From Varibaculum cambriense (lineage in GTDB: Bacteria; Actinomycetota; Actinomycetes; Actinomycetales; Actinomycetaceae), in the NCBI RefSeq assembly GCF_002848005.1, contig NZ_PKHX01000002.1, positions 124,001 through 188,000 of the forward strand: 64,000 nucleotides of DNA. Direction: 5' to 3'. The notes below the pieces were generated by a model. It worked only from the letters and a program-made list of their open reading frames with translations. It searched no databases and was not told where the DNA came from. Of this stretch, positions 47,534-57,432 are shown one piece after another (the stretch's first letter is position 1; the number at the start of each line of letters is the position of its first letter). The position numbers were made by a program, and so were the translations under genes.

Positions 47534-50095
47534 ATGAAACGGATGAAGCGCTTTTGGTGGGGAAAACACCCAGGCTTCATCGTGACTATCTGGTTGCTAA
47601 CCGTAACTCTCGCCATCGTCGCGGTATTTTCGGGTCTGGGAGGAAAACCACTATTTGAAAGACTAATTACCCCCCAGCCGGCCAGCCCCGCTTCGGAATC
47701 AGCCGTGGGTAAGAAACTGTATGAGCAAGGCCACCGCGATACCTATCCGGTAACGGCAGTAGTTGAAATACCGGATTTAGAAAAACATGCTGATCAGATT
47801 GCAAAAATGCTGCGCCCGCTACACGCGGATCTGTTGCAGGTAAGTAAGGTAAAACAGATCGCAGATCCCTTTATCACCTTTGACCCCCAGCTCCCCGCCG
47901 GGAAAAAAGCTCAAGAACAAATCGACCAGGCATTAGCGCAGGCATTAGCGCAGGGAAGAACCCAGGCCGAGCAAGTCGCTAGAGCTAAGGGCGCTAGTGG
48001 CCAGCAACTAGAAAAAGCAAAGCAGCGTGCCGAAAGAGAGGTTAAAAAAGCTTTCACCAGTCAGCTACCCCCGGCTTGGAAAACTATCCAGTCCAGTGAA
48101 CTCCAGCAGATGATTGCCGAGGACGGGAAAACTTTCCTGATCAACGTGCAGCTAGCTGCCAGCGGCTATGACCAGGTTGACCCGGATGCCCGCGACCAGG
48201 TAGCCCGGATTTTAGAGGAACTACCTGATTATTTTTCCGGTTCAAACGTTGCTGCCACCGTTAATGTAGTCGATAACATCGGTTTGCAAAATGCTGCTAA
48301 CGGGCAAGTCAAAGCCGATATGTTACGCGGGGAAGGAATTTCGATTCCAATTTCTCTGCTGATCATGACCATAGTTTTCGGGGGAATGTTAGCTGCCTTG
48401 CTGCCGCTAATGGGAGCCGGGGCTGCCATTGGAATCACCTTAATGCTGATCCTGGCACTGACTTATCTGATCACTGTGGAATCATTCGTAGTCAATATTG
48501 TTTCTTTCCTCGGGCTGGGGCTATCGATTGACTACGGATTACTAATCGTGTCTCGTTACCGTCATGAACTGCATAAACGTGGTATTCACGGCCAGGAAGA
48601 TACCTTAATTTTTTACCCTCGCGTGCTGCAATTATTAGTTGCTTCGCGCCGCGAAGGCGATAGGAAAATTGGTATCGCTACTCGGAAAGATTACCGCACC
48701 CAACTCCTGCGTGCCCGTAAACCTTATCTTCAGGCTCTAGATAAAACTATGGACACTGCCGGAGCCACGGTTTTCTTTTCGGCTCTAATTGTCTCCCTCG
48801 CGATCTTGGGGCTATGTATCTTCCCGCTACCATTACTGCGTCTGATGGGCATCGGCGGAGTGTTAGTAACCATGCTGGCGATGATTTCTAATATGACGTT
48901 TTTGCCTGCCCTGATGATGCTGTTCGGACCGAGCCTGGCTTCTCCCTCCAAGTTTTCCCACTGGATGAACTGGATCCGCCGCCATTTACTGCGCCGTTCC
49001 CGCGAGCGCTCCGAAGACGATCCCTCTCCCGTTTTTCGCGCGGTATCAACTTTCGTGACCCGCCGCCCCTGGCCAGTGCTAGTAGTGGTGACCCTAGTGT
49101 TAGTGGTGATGTCTCTTCCGCTCTACCAGATGCAAATGCGTTCCTCCGCGGTAGAATCGATGCCGCGGTCAATCCCGCAAATCGGGGCATTATGGGATAT
49201 GTGGGAACGCTTCCCCGACTCGGCAAACCCACAAATCCGTTTGGTAGCCAAAACCACCCCGCAAAAGTTGCAAACTTGGGCAGAAGAAGAAGTGGAACCG
49301 CTATCCCATGTGAAACGAATTCGGCCCGCCGAAGACCTGAAAATCGATGGCCAACAATACGCGGCTCTGGATGTTTACACGAAAGAAAAAGATGCCTTCG
49401 CCGCGCAAGTGAAACAAGAAATGCAAGAGGTACGCCAGTTACCTGCCCCCTTTAAAATTTGGGTGACCGGAGAAGCTGCACTACAAACCGATTTCCAAGA
49501 CACCCTTTACGAATACGCTCCCTACGTATTTGCGGTAGTCGCCCTCACTACCTATTTAATGTTGTTCCTGATGACCGGGGCGTTGCTGCTACCACTGCAA
49601 GCCTTGGTATTAAACATGGTGTCGTTAATGTCTTCCTTAGGGGTAGCCGTATGGGTTTTCCAATATGGTCATGGAGAGAAGCTGCTAGGTTTCACTTCCT
49701 TGGGCGCAGTGGAATCTTATGTAGTGGCGATCGTATTTTGCTTCGGTTTTGGCTTATCAATGGATTATGAAATGTTCCTAGTTTCTAGGGTGAAAGAAAT
49801 CTGGGATGAAACCGCAGATAACAAACGTGCGGTGCGGGAGGGACTTACCCATTCGGCCTCAACTATTACTTCCGCAGCATTAATTCTGCTAGTAGTGTTC
49901 CTCGGTTTTACCACCGGAGGCATCCAAGCCATAAAACAGATTGGATTTACTTTAGCGGTGGCGGTAGCCCTGGACGCTACTTTAGTACGCATGGGACTAG
50001 TACCCGCCATTATGGCAATCTGCGGAAAAGCTAATTGGTGGGCTCCCAAATGGCTGCGGTCTTTCCGCTCCCGGCTGCCCCTTCCTGGACACTAG
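47534..50095 (+). CDS. MMPL/RND-family membrane transporter
   Basis: This 853-residue protein has two repeats of the RND pattern: one helix, an external domain, then about five helices. The motif SLGLSIDYGLL-like GLGLSIDYGLLIVSRYRHEL (near 330) and its second copy GFGLSMDYEMFLVSRVKEIWD (near 740) mark the proton-relay regions. The loop after the first repeat carries an unusually long basic insertion of about 45 residues (residues ~350-395). The first external domain has an ALAQALAQ duplication near residue 135. MMPL proteins export lipids or drugs; the substrate here is unknown. The start is ATG 47534. Confidence 0.9.
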   Translation: MKRMKRFWWGKHPGFIVTIWLLTVTLAIVAVFSGLGGKPLFERLITPQPASPASESAVGKKLYEQGHRDTYPVTAVVEIPDLEKHADQIAKMLRPLHADLLQVSKVKQIADPFITFDPQLPAGKKAQEQIDQALAQALAQGRTQAEQVARAKGASGQQLEKAKQRAEREVKKAFTSQLPPAWKTIQSSELQQMIAEDGKTFLINVQLAASGYDQVDPDARDQVARILEELPDYFSGSNVAATVNVVDNIGLQNAANGQVKADMLRGEGISIPISLLIMTIVFGGMLAALLPLMGAGAAIGITLMLILALTYLITVESFVVNIVSFLGLGLSIDYGLLIVSRYRHELHKRGIHGQEDTLIFYPRVLQLLVASRREGDRKIGIATRKDYRTQLLRARKPYLQALDKTMDTAGATVFFSALIVSLAILGLCIFPLPLLRLMGIGGVLVTMLAMISNMTFLPALMMLFGPSLASPSKFSHWMNWIRRHLLRRSRERSEDDPSPVFRAVSTFVTRRPWPVLVVVTLVLVVMSLPLYQMQMRSSAVESMPRSIPQIGALWDMWERFPDSANPQIRLVAKTTPQKLQTWAEEEVEPLSHVKRIRPAEDLKIDGQQYAALDVYTKEKDAFAAQVKQEMQEVRQLPAPFKIWVTGEAALQTDFQDTLYEYAPYVFAVVALTTYLMLFLMTGALLLPLQALVLNMVSLMSSLGVAVWVFQYGHGEKLLGFTSLGAVESYVVAIVFCFGFGLSMDYEMFLVSRVKEIWDETADNKRAVREGLTHSASTITSAALILLVVFLGFTTGGIQAIKQIGFTLAVAVALDATLVRMGLVPAIMAICGKANWWAPKWLRSFRSRLPLPGH

Positions 50096-50134
50096 GGCGG
50101 TTCCAGGACGAACAAGGCGACGCTACCAGAAAAC

Positions 50135-51460
50135 TTACTCGCGGGCGGGATTACCAAACTTAGACAAACGCCCGAGGAAGGTTAAGGGAATGGTTGCGGT
50201 CGGACCGTTACGGTGTTTAGCGATAATCACATCTGCCTCCCCGGGACGATCTTCCTGATTGTAAACTTCCGGGCGATTTAGCAGCATTACCACATCCGCA
50301 TCCTGTTCCAACGAACCAGATTCTCGCAGGTCAGCAAGCATTGGTTTGTGTTCGATTCGTTGTTCGGGTCCGCGGTTTAGCTGGGCGACTGCCACCACCG
50401 GGATTTCTAGTTCTTTAGCTAGCAGTTTTAAAGAGCGAGAAAACTCCGCTACTTCTTGTTGCCGGGACTCTACCCGTTTACCGGAACTCATCAACTGGAG
50501 GTAGTCCACCACTACCAATTTCAAATCGTTTTGCTGCTTGAGCCGTCGACATTTTGAACGTATCTCCGGCATGGTCATATTCGGAGAATCATCTATATAC
50601 AGCGGAGCCTGGGAACAGCGGGATAGCACCTGGGCTATTTTTGTCCAATCCGCGTCCTCTAAATCTCCCGCGCTGAGCCGCGACATAGACACCCCGGATT
50701 CCGCGGAAATCATGCGCCGCGAAATCTCCGTTCCGTCCATTTCTAGACTGAAAATCACGGAAGTAAGGTCGTGATGGATCGCTGCGTTTCTACAAAAATC
50801 CAGTGCCAAGGTAGATTTACCCATTGCCGGGCGAGCGGCCACAATCACCAATTGCCCCGGATGCAGACCATGAGTGAGGTTATCTAACTGATAAAAACCG
50901 GTAGGAACCCCCGAAGACATACCCCCATTTTTTTGCAGTTCTTGCAGCTCGGTTACGGTTTCATCTAAAAATTCGGTGATGGGGCGGTAGTCTTCGCTAT
51001 CGCCGCGTTCACTGACTGCATAGATTTCACTTTGCGCCTGGTTGATCAGTTCATCTACGTCGCCGCCATCATCGGCGTAACCCAGTTGTACCACCCGGGT
51101 ACCCGCTTGCACCAGGGAACGCAGCTGCGCCCGCTCGCGCACGATCCGGGCATAATATCCCGCGTTTGCGGCGGTGGGAACCCCGGAGATTAATTGATGT
51201 AAATAGGGGGCGCCCCCGATTCTCTCCAGATCACCGCGGCGTTTTAGTTGCCCAGCTACGGTAACCGCATCTACGGGTTCGCCGCGCCCAAATAGATCCA
51301 GTACTACTTCGTGGATGGTTTGATGCACCGGGCGATAGTAGTCTTCTCCCCTGATCGTCATGGTGACATCCGCAATCGCATCTTTGGAGAGCATCATCGC
51401 TCCCAATACGGATTGTTCAGCAGCAATATCTTGCGGAGGCGTACGATCAAAATCTGCCAT
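50135..51460 (-). CDS. dnaB: Replicative DNA helicase DnaB
   Basis: The 441-residue DnaB unwinds DNA at the fork. The N-terminal domain (about 10-120) begins TPPQDIAAEQSVLGAMM. The RecA-type motor has Walker A (RPAMGKSTLALDF) and Walker B (VVVDYLQLM), followed by the RRLKQQ-type and LRESGSLEQDADVVMLL motifs. The ATG at 51460 has AGGAGG five bases upstream. The GTG at 51463 is the alternative. No intein is seen. The MATE gene upstream on the other strand separates it from rplI, which normally precedes it. Confidence 0.96.
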   Translation of the reverse strand: MADFDRTPPQDIAAEQSVLGAMMLSKDAIADVTMTIRGEDYYRPVHQTIHEVVLDLFGRGEPVDAVTVAGQLKRRGDLERIGGAPYLHQLISGVPTAANAGYYARIVRERAQLRSLVQAGTRVVQLGYADDGGDVDELINQAQSEIYAVSERGDSEDYRPITEFLDETVTELQELQKNGGMSSGVPTGFYQLDNLTHGLHPGQLVIVAARPAMGKSTLALDFCRNAAIHHDLTSVIFSLEMDGTEISRRMISAESGVSMSRLSAGDLEDADWTKIAQVLSRCSQAPLYIDDSPNMTMPEIRSKCRRLKQQNDLKLVVVDYLQLMSSGKRVESRQQEVAEFSRSLKLLAKELEIPVVAVAQLNRGPEQRIEHKPMLADLRESGSLEQDADVVMLLNRPEVYNQEDRPGEADVIIAKHRNGPTATIPLTFLGRLSKFGNPARE

Positions 51461-51656
51461 CACAACCTCCTAGAAAGAATTTTAAGCCCTTTGATTGTGC
51501 CACATTCCGGCGGTAGAACCAGAAAACCTGTTGTTGAAAACTCGCTAATTTTGGTGCAGACAGTGTTAATAACCTGTGGAAATATCAGGAAATATGTGGG
51601 TATTTAATGACGCCAAGTTTATAAACCAGTTACAAACTGGGAAACTACTAACAGAG

Positions 51657-51665
51657 TTATTCACA
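51657..51665 (+). promoter_or_regulatory. DnaA-box-like sequence between dnaB and the MATE gene
   Basis: TTATTCACA matches the actinobacterial DnaA box at all nine positions if T is allowed at position 5. It is isolated from other boxes in this gap, so it may be fortuitous or regulate dnaB. Confidence 0.3.
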
Positions 51666-51694
51666 GATTGTGTATAGAAAATAGGGGAAGATTC

Positions 51695-53008
51695 GTGGAA
51701 AAGCCTAAACAAACTAGTCTTAACCGCAAGATTTTGGCTCTGGCTTTACCCGCCCTCGGATCCCTAATCGCCGAACCGCTTCTAACCATGGCTGACTCCA
51801 TTTTGGTTGGACATGTAGGAACCCCAGATTTAGCAGGATTAGCTATCGGCTCCACCGTACTTACCCTGGTTGTGGGAATCTGCGTATTTCTCGCTTACAC
51901 CACTACAGCGGTTACGGGCAGAGCCATTGGGGCTGGTAAACGCGCTGAAGGTCTCCGCCTCGGTATTCAGGGAATGTGGTTGGGAGCGCTGGTCGGGGCG
52001 GCACTGGCGGTAGTGTTGATAGTTTTCGCTCCCCAAATTATTGGCTTTTTCGAAGCTGAGCCGCAAGTGGCGAGTTTGGCACGCCGCTACTTGACGGTAT
52101 CGGCCCCCGGACTCATCGCCATGCTATCCGTTTTAGCTGCTAACGGGGTATTGCGGGGACTATTAGATACCCGCACTCCCCTCCTGGTTACCACCAGCGC
52201 AGCAATCCTCAACGTACCGGTATCCGCATTCTTAATTTTCGGCTGCTCTTTCGGGGTGGCAGGTGCCGGCGCTGGCACCGCAATTTGTCAGTTCTTTATG
52301 GCTATGTGGCTGTGGATAGTGGTGATTAAGAAACTGCGCGCCGAAGGAGTATCAGCGCGCCCTGATCTAAAACTAATCTTCCGTTCCGGGCTGCACGGAT
52401 TGCCCTTAGTTCTCCGCTCCTTGTTCCTACAGGCTGCCATCGTAGTCACCACTTGGCAGGCGGCTCGTTTAGGGGCAGTAACTTTGGCGGGCTATCAGAT
52501 TCTAAAAACCCTATGGACGCTCGCAGCATTCGGATTAGATGCTTTAGCGATCGCCGCTCAGGCGCTCCTTGCCAACGCCCTGGGGGAGGGTGACAAACGA
52601 AAAATTCGGGTTCTAATCTCCCAGTTAAATCGCTGGGCGCTAGTGTCTGGCACCCTGATTGGTCTGGTATTTGCGGCCACCTCTAGCTTTTCGCCGCACC
52701 TTTTTACCAGTGATCCCCAGGTGATCGCAGTTAGTGTCCCCGCCATCATCGTGGTGGGTCTTATGCAACCGGTGGCAGCCTTAACTTACATCTACGATGG
52801 TTACTTGATCGGCGCTGATGATACTAAATACCTGGCAAAAGCGATGACAATAGTATTTATCACCTATCTTCCAGCAATTTTACTAGCTGGCTTGCTACCG
52901 GCAGGAGCTATAGCTTTAGCCGGGTTATGGGCTATCTACGGGGTGGTTTTCATCGGTGGGAGGGCGCTCTCGCTTTGGCTGCGCATCCGCACCGATGCTT
53001 GGCTCTAG
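51695..53008 (+). CDS. MATE-family multidrug/Na+ exporter (DinF-type)
   Basis: The 437-residue protein has twelve helices. The family signatures are IAEPLLTMADSILVGHVGT near the start and LAGYQILKTLWTLAAFGLDALAIAAQALL at the start of the second half. MATE pumps use Na+ or H+ gradients to export cationic drugs or metabolites. GTG 51695, six bases after AGGGGA, is preferred over the upstream TTG at 51668. The gene is read from the plus strand and splits the usual rplI-dnaB order. Confidence 0.9.
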   Translation: MEKPKQTSLNRKILALALPALGSLIAEPLLTMADSILVGHVGTPDLAGLAIGSTVLTLVVGICVFLAYTTTAVTGRAIGAGKRAEGLRLGIQGMWLGALVGAALAVVLIVFAPQIIGFFEAEPQVASLARRYLTVSAPGLIAMLSVLAANGVLRGLLDTRTPLLVTTSAAILNVPVSAFLIFGCSFGVAGAGAGTAICQFFMAMWLWIVVIKKLRAEGVSARPDLKLIFRSGLHGLPLVLRSLFLQAAIVVTTWQAARLGAVTLAGYQILKTLWTLAAFGLDALAIAAQALLANALGEGDKRKIRVLISQLNRWALVSGTLIGLVFAATSSFSPHLFTSDPQVIAVSVPAIIVVGLMQPVAALTYIYDGYLIGADDTKYLAKAMTIVFITYLPAILLAGLLPAGAIALAGLWAIYGVVFIGGRALSLWLRIRTDAWL

Positions 53009-53061
53009 CTGCGATTAATATAGTTCCCTTTACTGCTGACAACTGTCTAGTTTATTTATAG

Positions 53062-53107
53062 AAAAAGTAGGGTGAGCGAGGCCTTAACCTCGCTCACCCT
53101 ACTTTTT
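53062..53107. terminator. Bidirectional terminator between MATE gene and rplI
   Basis: A 20-bp AAAAAGTAGGGTGAGCGAGG stem with its complement and a six-base loop is followed by a T-run on both strands. It stands between convergent genes. Confidence 0.9.
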
Positions 53108-53139
53108 TATTAGCTAAGCGCTGCCTAGTAGGGATTTAC

Positions 53140-53601
53140 CTACTTGCCGCCCTCAACGTTGACAAACAGTTTGGCGCTAATATCTTCATGCAAATTGATT
53201 TGAATCTGATATTTTCCAACCGCTTTAATCGGTTTTTCGATAATAACTTTGCGCCGGTCAATAGTTTGCCCGATCTGTTCTTTCACCGCTGCTACCACGT
53301 CTTGGGTAGATACTGCTCCAAAGAGGCGACCAGAATGGCCCGCCCGCTTGGAAACTACCACGGTATTGTGGGCTTCAATCGCATCCCGCACTGCCCGGGC
53401 ATCCTCAACATTAGAGATTTCCCGGCGCCGGCGCGCCCGAATCATTTCGTCGATCTGCTTTTGGGCTCCCTTAGTCCAAGGGTGCGCCATTTTCCGCGGT
53501 ACCAGGTAGTTGCGGGCATATCCGCGAGCTACGGTTACTACGTCACCGGAAGAACCCAGCCCCGGTACATCCATATTCAAAATAATTTTGGCTGTTGCCA
53601 T
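53140..53601 (-). CDS. rplI: 50S ribosomal protein L9
   Basis: The 153-residue protein binds 23S rRNA at the base of the L1 stalk. The N-terminal KIILNMDVPGLGSSGDVVTVARGYARNYLVPR is the signature, and the long connecting helix follows at about 40-75. It is the last gene of the rpsF operon, starting 15 bp after the rpsR stop. Confidence 0.96.
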   Translation of the reverse strand: MATAKIILNMDVPGLGSSGDVVTVARGYARNYLVPRKMAHPWTKGAQKQIDEMIRARRRREISNVEDARAVRDAIEAHNTVVVSKRAGHSGRLFGAVSTQDVVAAVKEQIGQTIDRRKVIIEKPIKAVGKYQIQINLHEDISAKLFVNVEGGK

Positions 53602-53616
53602 GACTAGACCCTCCTA

Positions 53617-53859
53617 TCAGCGACCAGAACTTGTGTAGGGAAGCAACGCCATTTCCCGGGCATTCTTAACTGCCTTGGCGATGGCGCGCTGCTGCTGAAC
53701 GCTAACTCCGGTAACCCGGCGCGAACGAATCTTTCCGCGATCGGAAATAAACTTCCGCAAGAACGGGGTATCTTTGTAGTCGATTTTTTCAACCGGCATA
53801 TTACGTAGCGGGTTAGCCTTTTTCTTGATCGGCTTCGCGCGAAGAACTTTCTTCGCCAT
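53617..53859 (-). CDS. rpsR: 30S ribosomal protein S18
   Basis: The 80-residue protein contains the S18 core ([28 protein letters not shown]) and binds S6 on the platform. It has no CXXC pair, so it is the zinc-independent form. Confidence 0.96.
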   Translation of the reverse strand: MAKKVLRAKPIKKKANPLRNMPVEKIDYKDTPFLRKFISDRGKIRSRRVTGVSVQQQRAIAKAVKNAREMALLPYTSSGR

Positions 53860-53903
53860 ATTTACTCCTTAATGGTGTGACCCTAAGGTCTTATCCTGAA
53901 ACT

Positions 53904-54479
53904 TTAGAACGGCGGTTCGTTGTCGCCGTCGTTATCACTAGTGGCAGGAGCAGCCCAGGGGTTATCATCCGCAGCTGGCTGCGCCGCAGTCATAGAACCT
54001 GTCCCCAGGTTCGCGGCACCCCCTTGGTTAAATCCGCCACCTTGATTGAAATTGCCGGCTGGAGCGCCCGGGTTAAATCCGCCCTGTCCACCCTGATTGA
54101 ATCCGCCGGCACCTGAGCGCGGAATCCGGGTAACTTGGGCTTGCGCATAACGCAAGGAAGGACCGATTTCGTCGACTTGAATCTCTATTGAGGAACGATT
54201 CTGTCCATCCCGTTCCCAATTGCGTTGCTGCAAGCGACCATGAACAATCACTCGCATGCCTTTGGTTAAGGATTCAGCGATATTTTCGGCCATTTCCCGC
54301 CACGCTGAACAACGCAAGAACATGGCAGTGCCATCTTCCCACTGTCCGGATGCGCGATTATAAGTTCTGGGAGTGGAGGCCACGGTAAACGAAGCCACTG
54401 GCACCGATTGCGCGGTATAGCGCAGCTCGGGATCTGCAGTCAGATTCCCAATAACCGTTATCTGGGTTTCTCCAGCCAT
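53904..54479 (-). CDS. ssb: Single-stranded DNA-binding protein
   Basis: The 191-residue protein has an OB fold (about 1-110) beginning [20 protein letters not shown] Gly/Asn/Gln-rich linker with [12 protein letters not shown] repeats follows. The acidic tip [10 protein letters not shown] recruits partner proteins. It lies between rpsF and rpsR, as in most bacteria. Confidence 0.96.
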   Translation of the reverse strand: MAGETQITVIGNLTADPELRYTAQSVPVASFTVASTPRTYNRASGQWEDGTAMFLRCSAWREMAENIAESLTKGMRVIVHGRLQQRNWERDGQNRSSIEIQVDEIGPSLRYAQAQVTRIPRSGAGGFNQGGQGGFNPGAPAGNFNQGGGFNQGGAANLGTGSMTAAQPAADDNPWAAPATSDNDGDNEPPF

Positions 54480-54499
54480 CTTTTTTCCTCTCCGCGATC

Positions 54500-54784
54500 T
54501 TAATCGCGCCGCAACAACTTAGTGCGCAAAACTGATTCGTTAAGCGACAGCTGCCGGGTTAGCTCTTCAGCAATCTGCGGGGTAGTGGTCATCTCAATGA
54601 CCGCATAGATCCCTTCAGAATATTTTTCAATCGGATATGCAAGGCGACGTTTGCCCCAAATATCAGTCGCGTCTACGCTTCCCCCATTAGCCGAAACCAC
54701 GTTTAGTAGTTTCTCTAATGCCGGGGCTACGGTGCGTTCGTCGATTTCGGGATTCAGGATCACCATCATCTCATATTTACGCAT
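54500..54784 (-). CDS. rpsF: 30S ribosomal protein S6
   Basis: The 94-residue protein begins [18 protein letters not shown] at ATG 54784 behind GGAGGT. A longer frame that starts at 54862 includes the leader hairpin and is not coding. It is first in the rpsF-ssb-rpsR-rplI operon. Confidence 0.96.
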   Translation of the reverse strand: MRKYEMMVILNPEIDERTVAPALEKLLNVVSANGGSVDATDIWGKRRLAYPIEKYSEGIYAVIEMTTTPQIAEELTRQLSLNESVLRTKLLRRD

Positions 54785-54810
54785 CTCAACCCACCTCCTT
54801 TGGTCTAACG

Positions 54811-54829
54811 GCCACGGTCCTTCCGTGGC
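54811..54829 (-). promoter_or_regulatory. Leader hairpin of rpsF, possible S6:S18 autoregulatory site
   Basis: On the minus strand the leader folds as GCCACGG-AAGGA-CCGTGGC about 26 bases before the rpsF start, just above the GGAGGT. S6:S18 represses its own operon in many bacteria through a hairpin with an adjacent CCG. The match to that motif is only approximate here. Confidence 0.4.
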
Positions 54830-55008
54830 AGGAGGGCTTATGCATGCGACCGAAGGCCGCACTACAGGATAACTTAGTTCAAAGTGCTATTTCTAGCCGT
54901 TATCTAACATTGTTAGGAAACGCTCGTTTTTCGCTCCTCGCAGGTAAAACCGCTGCCTACCTCCGGGCGCGAAACGGGACTAAAACTAATCCCCATACCT
55001 CGCCCTAC

Positions 55009-57432
55009 CTAGGGGCTAGGAATAGGCGCAGAGGGAGAAGGGGGAGGTGAGGAAGCTGGTGGTGGGGAACTGGGGCTACTAGGAACCGTCAGGGGATTAC
55101 CTACGGTTTCAGGAGGAGGAGCCGAAGGTACTTCCGCAGTCTTATAGGGAGTACTCTTCTCACTTGGTCTTACTCGATATTGGTTTTTTTCGGAAGAGAA
55201 TAGAGGCTCTGGCGCCAGTCCTTTAACCGCCGGTTTCATGTATGCCAGCCATAGTCTAGCCGGCCAGGTGCCACCAGTAACCTCCCTAACTCCGCCAAAT
55301 GGGGTGATTGATTCTTCTGCCCCATTTTTTCCGACCTGATACATGGAAACTGCAGTCACCATTTGCGGTACATAACCAACGAACTGTGCCGAGCGATTAT
55401 CATTTGAAGAACCCGTTTTCGCCGCCACCGGGCGACCTAGTCTTCCCGCGGTATCACCGGTGCCTCCCGTCTCGGCCACCGCTGCTAGTGCTTTCGTTAA
55501 CTCCGAAATATTTTCTTCTTCAAACTGGCGAGTACCAGCAGTATCAGCTTCGTAAAGAATATTGCCTGACGAATCAGTAACTTTTTCAATAATATGAGCT
55601 GTTTTCCGTATTCCCCCGGTAGCAAAAGTGGTATAGGCTTCTGCAATCTCCAGGTTATGGGGAGAACTAGTTCCTAACACCCCTACGATCGAATTTTTAT
55701 CCAATCCTACTGTGTCTTTGGAATATCCGGCCGCAATTGCCACCTGCCGGGTGGCATCCATCCCGATTTCACTATTTAACCGGACATAGGCAGTGTTAAT
55801 CGAATATTTTGTAGCCTTTAGCAGGTCTACTTGACCGTAGGAGGCACCTCCGTAGTTACCTACCCAAGCATCCCCAACTTTCATTGGTCCGGAACCATTG
55901 ATACTTTCAGACAGTTTATGACCCTGTTCTAAGGCTGCTAAGAGCGCAAAAGGCTTAAAGGTTGACCCGGCTTGGGCTACGTCTTGCGTGACCGCGTTTC
56001 GCTGAATTTTTTGATAATCCTCTCCCCCATATTCAGCAATCACGGCTCCGGTAGCAGTATCGATGGAGGTTGCTGCCACCCTTAGTCCTTCAGGTTTATT
56101 CTCCGGCAGGGTATGTACTGCCTCTTCCAACAGTTTCTGTTTTTCCGGATCGATAGTCGTATAGATCTTAATCCCCGCCCGATCGATCTCATCTTCGGTA
56201 TAACCAATTTGCTTTACCAATTCTTGGCGTACATGCTGCAGGAGATAACCAGTGGTGCCCTTAAAATAAGTGCCTTCCTGCTTTTTCTCTTGTACCTGAG
56301 GAAATTCTGCGGCATCTTTGTCGCTCTTTTTGATCATGTGGTCAGTGGCCATGAGATTTAATACCCGCTGCCAACGTTGCTGGGCTTTCTCGGGACTAAC
56401 TAGCGGATCCCAAGCATTCGGGGCAGGAATAATCCCGGCAAGTAGCGCTGATTCTGAAAGATTCAGATCTTTAGCACTTTTACCAAAATAGGCATTTGCT
56501 GCTGCCTCGATCCCATAGGCACCCCTACCAAAATAGATGGTGTTCAGGTAATCATTAAGAATTTTTTCTTTAGGTACCTGCCTATTTATCTTCAATGCCA
56601 ATATAGTTTCTTTAAATTTTCCGGTATATCCCTTATTTTTCCCGGTGTAATAGTTCTCTACATATTGTTGGGTGAGAGTTGAAGCTCCCTGAGTGGGACG
56701 TCCCCGCACGTTATTCCAGAGGGCGCGGGCAATACCTTTAATATCAATCCCACTGTTTTCATAAAAAGTACGGTCTTCGCTGGCTACTACAGCATCCCGA
56801 ATATAGGTTTTTTCGAAAGACTTTGTATCTACGATGGTACGGTTGCGTTCCGCAAACTTTCCCATCATCTTACTGTTATCACCCCAATAAACCGTGGTGA
56901 CCTGAGCGTTTGCAAATTTTTGAGCCTCAGGTACTTCCAAACGATAGTAGGCAATCAAAAAAGTAATACAACCGGCAATAACTGCCACTAAAATTAGCCC
57001 GGTTACTAGACCCAGGATTCTCTTCACCCACAGTCCAACTCTGCTGCGGCGGGAAGTATTCTTAACCTTTGGGTGCTTTTGTTTTGAAGTTTTATTATTG
57101 GAAGCTGCCTTAGCCTTTTTGCTATTTACACCTTTAACAGCTGCCTGCGACTTAACGCTATTTCTAGGCTGAGGAGATTTTGCTCCTTTAAGGGTGGTGG
57201 AACGGGGCTTCCCCGCACTCTGGGGGATAGTTGGCATTTTGCGAGCAGCGCGGGCAGCAGCTGGTTTAACAGGATTACGGTATTGATCCGGATTTATTGG
57301 CGCAAAAATACGTTGATCACCTGCTTGTGCGCGCGCCTGGAATTGCTCTTTTTCATGTTTGCGGCGCTCAGCTCGAGAGGAAAACTTGTGTTCTCCAGCT
57401 TGGTTACCACGCGATGAGTGCTTTTCGGTCAT
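55009..57432 (-). CDS. ponA: Bifunctional class A penicillin-binding protein (PonA1-like)
   Basis: The 807-residue enzyme polymerises and cross-links peptidoglycan. A basic cytoplasmic tail (1-~135) with Lys/Ser repeats is followed by one helix (GLILVAVIAGCITFLIAYY). The glycosyltransferase domain has ASEDRTFYENSGIDIKGIARA and QGASTLTQQYVENYY. The transpeptidase motifs are GSTFKP (SxxK, Ser in the first position), SINT and KTGSSN. The C-terminus is a Pro/Ser-rich tail (PPPASSPPPSPSAPIPSP). The gene lies between dnaA and the rpsF operon, as ponA1 does near the origin in Mycobacterium. The other PBP in the window (3-1064) is a separate paralogue. Confidence 0.95.
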   Translation of the reverse strand: MTEKHSSRGNQAGEHKFSSRAERRKHEKEQFQARAQAGDQRIFAPINPDQYRNPVKPAAARAARKMPTIPQSAGKPRSTTLKGAKSPQPRNSVKSQAAVKGVNSKKAKAASNNKTSKQKHPKVKNTSRRSRVGLWVKRILGLVTGLILVAVIAGCITFLIAYYRLEVPEAQKFANAQVTTVYWGDNSKMMGKFAERNRTIVDTKSFEKTYIRDAVVASEDRTFYENSGIDIKGIARALWNNVRGRPTQGASTLTQQYVENYYTGKNKGYTGKFKETILALKINRQVPKEKILNDYLNTIYFGRGAYGIEAAANAYFGKSAKDLNLSESALLAGIIPAPNAWDPLVSPEKAQQRWQRVLNLMATDHMIKKSDKDAAEFPQVQEKKQEGTYFKGTTGYLLQHVRQELVKQIGYTEDEIDRAGIKIYTTIDPEKQKLLEEAVHTLPENKPEGLRVAATSIDTATGAVIAEYGGEDYQKIQRNAVTQDVAQAGSTFKPFALLAALEQGHKLSESINGSGPMKVGDAWVGNYGGASYGQVDLLKATKYSINTAYVRLNSEIGMDATRQVAIAAGYSKDTVGLDKNSIVGVLGTSSPHNLEIAEAYTTFATGGIRKTAHIIEKVTDSSGNILYEADTAGTRQFEEENISELTKALAAVAETGGTGDTAGRLGRPVAAKTGSSNDNRSAQFVGYVPQMVTAVSMYQVGKNGAEESITPFGGVREVTGGTWPARLWLAYMKPAVKGLAPEPLFSSEKNQYRVRPSEKSTPYKTAEVPSAPPPETVGNPLTVPSSPSSPPPASSPPPSPSAPIPSP

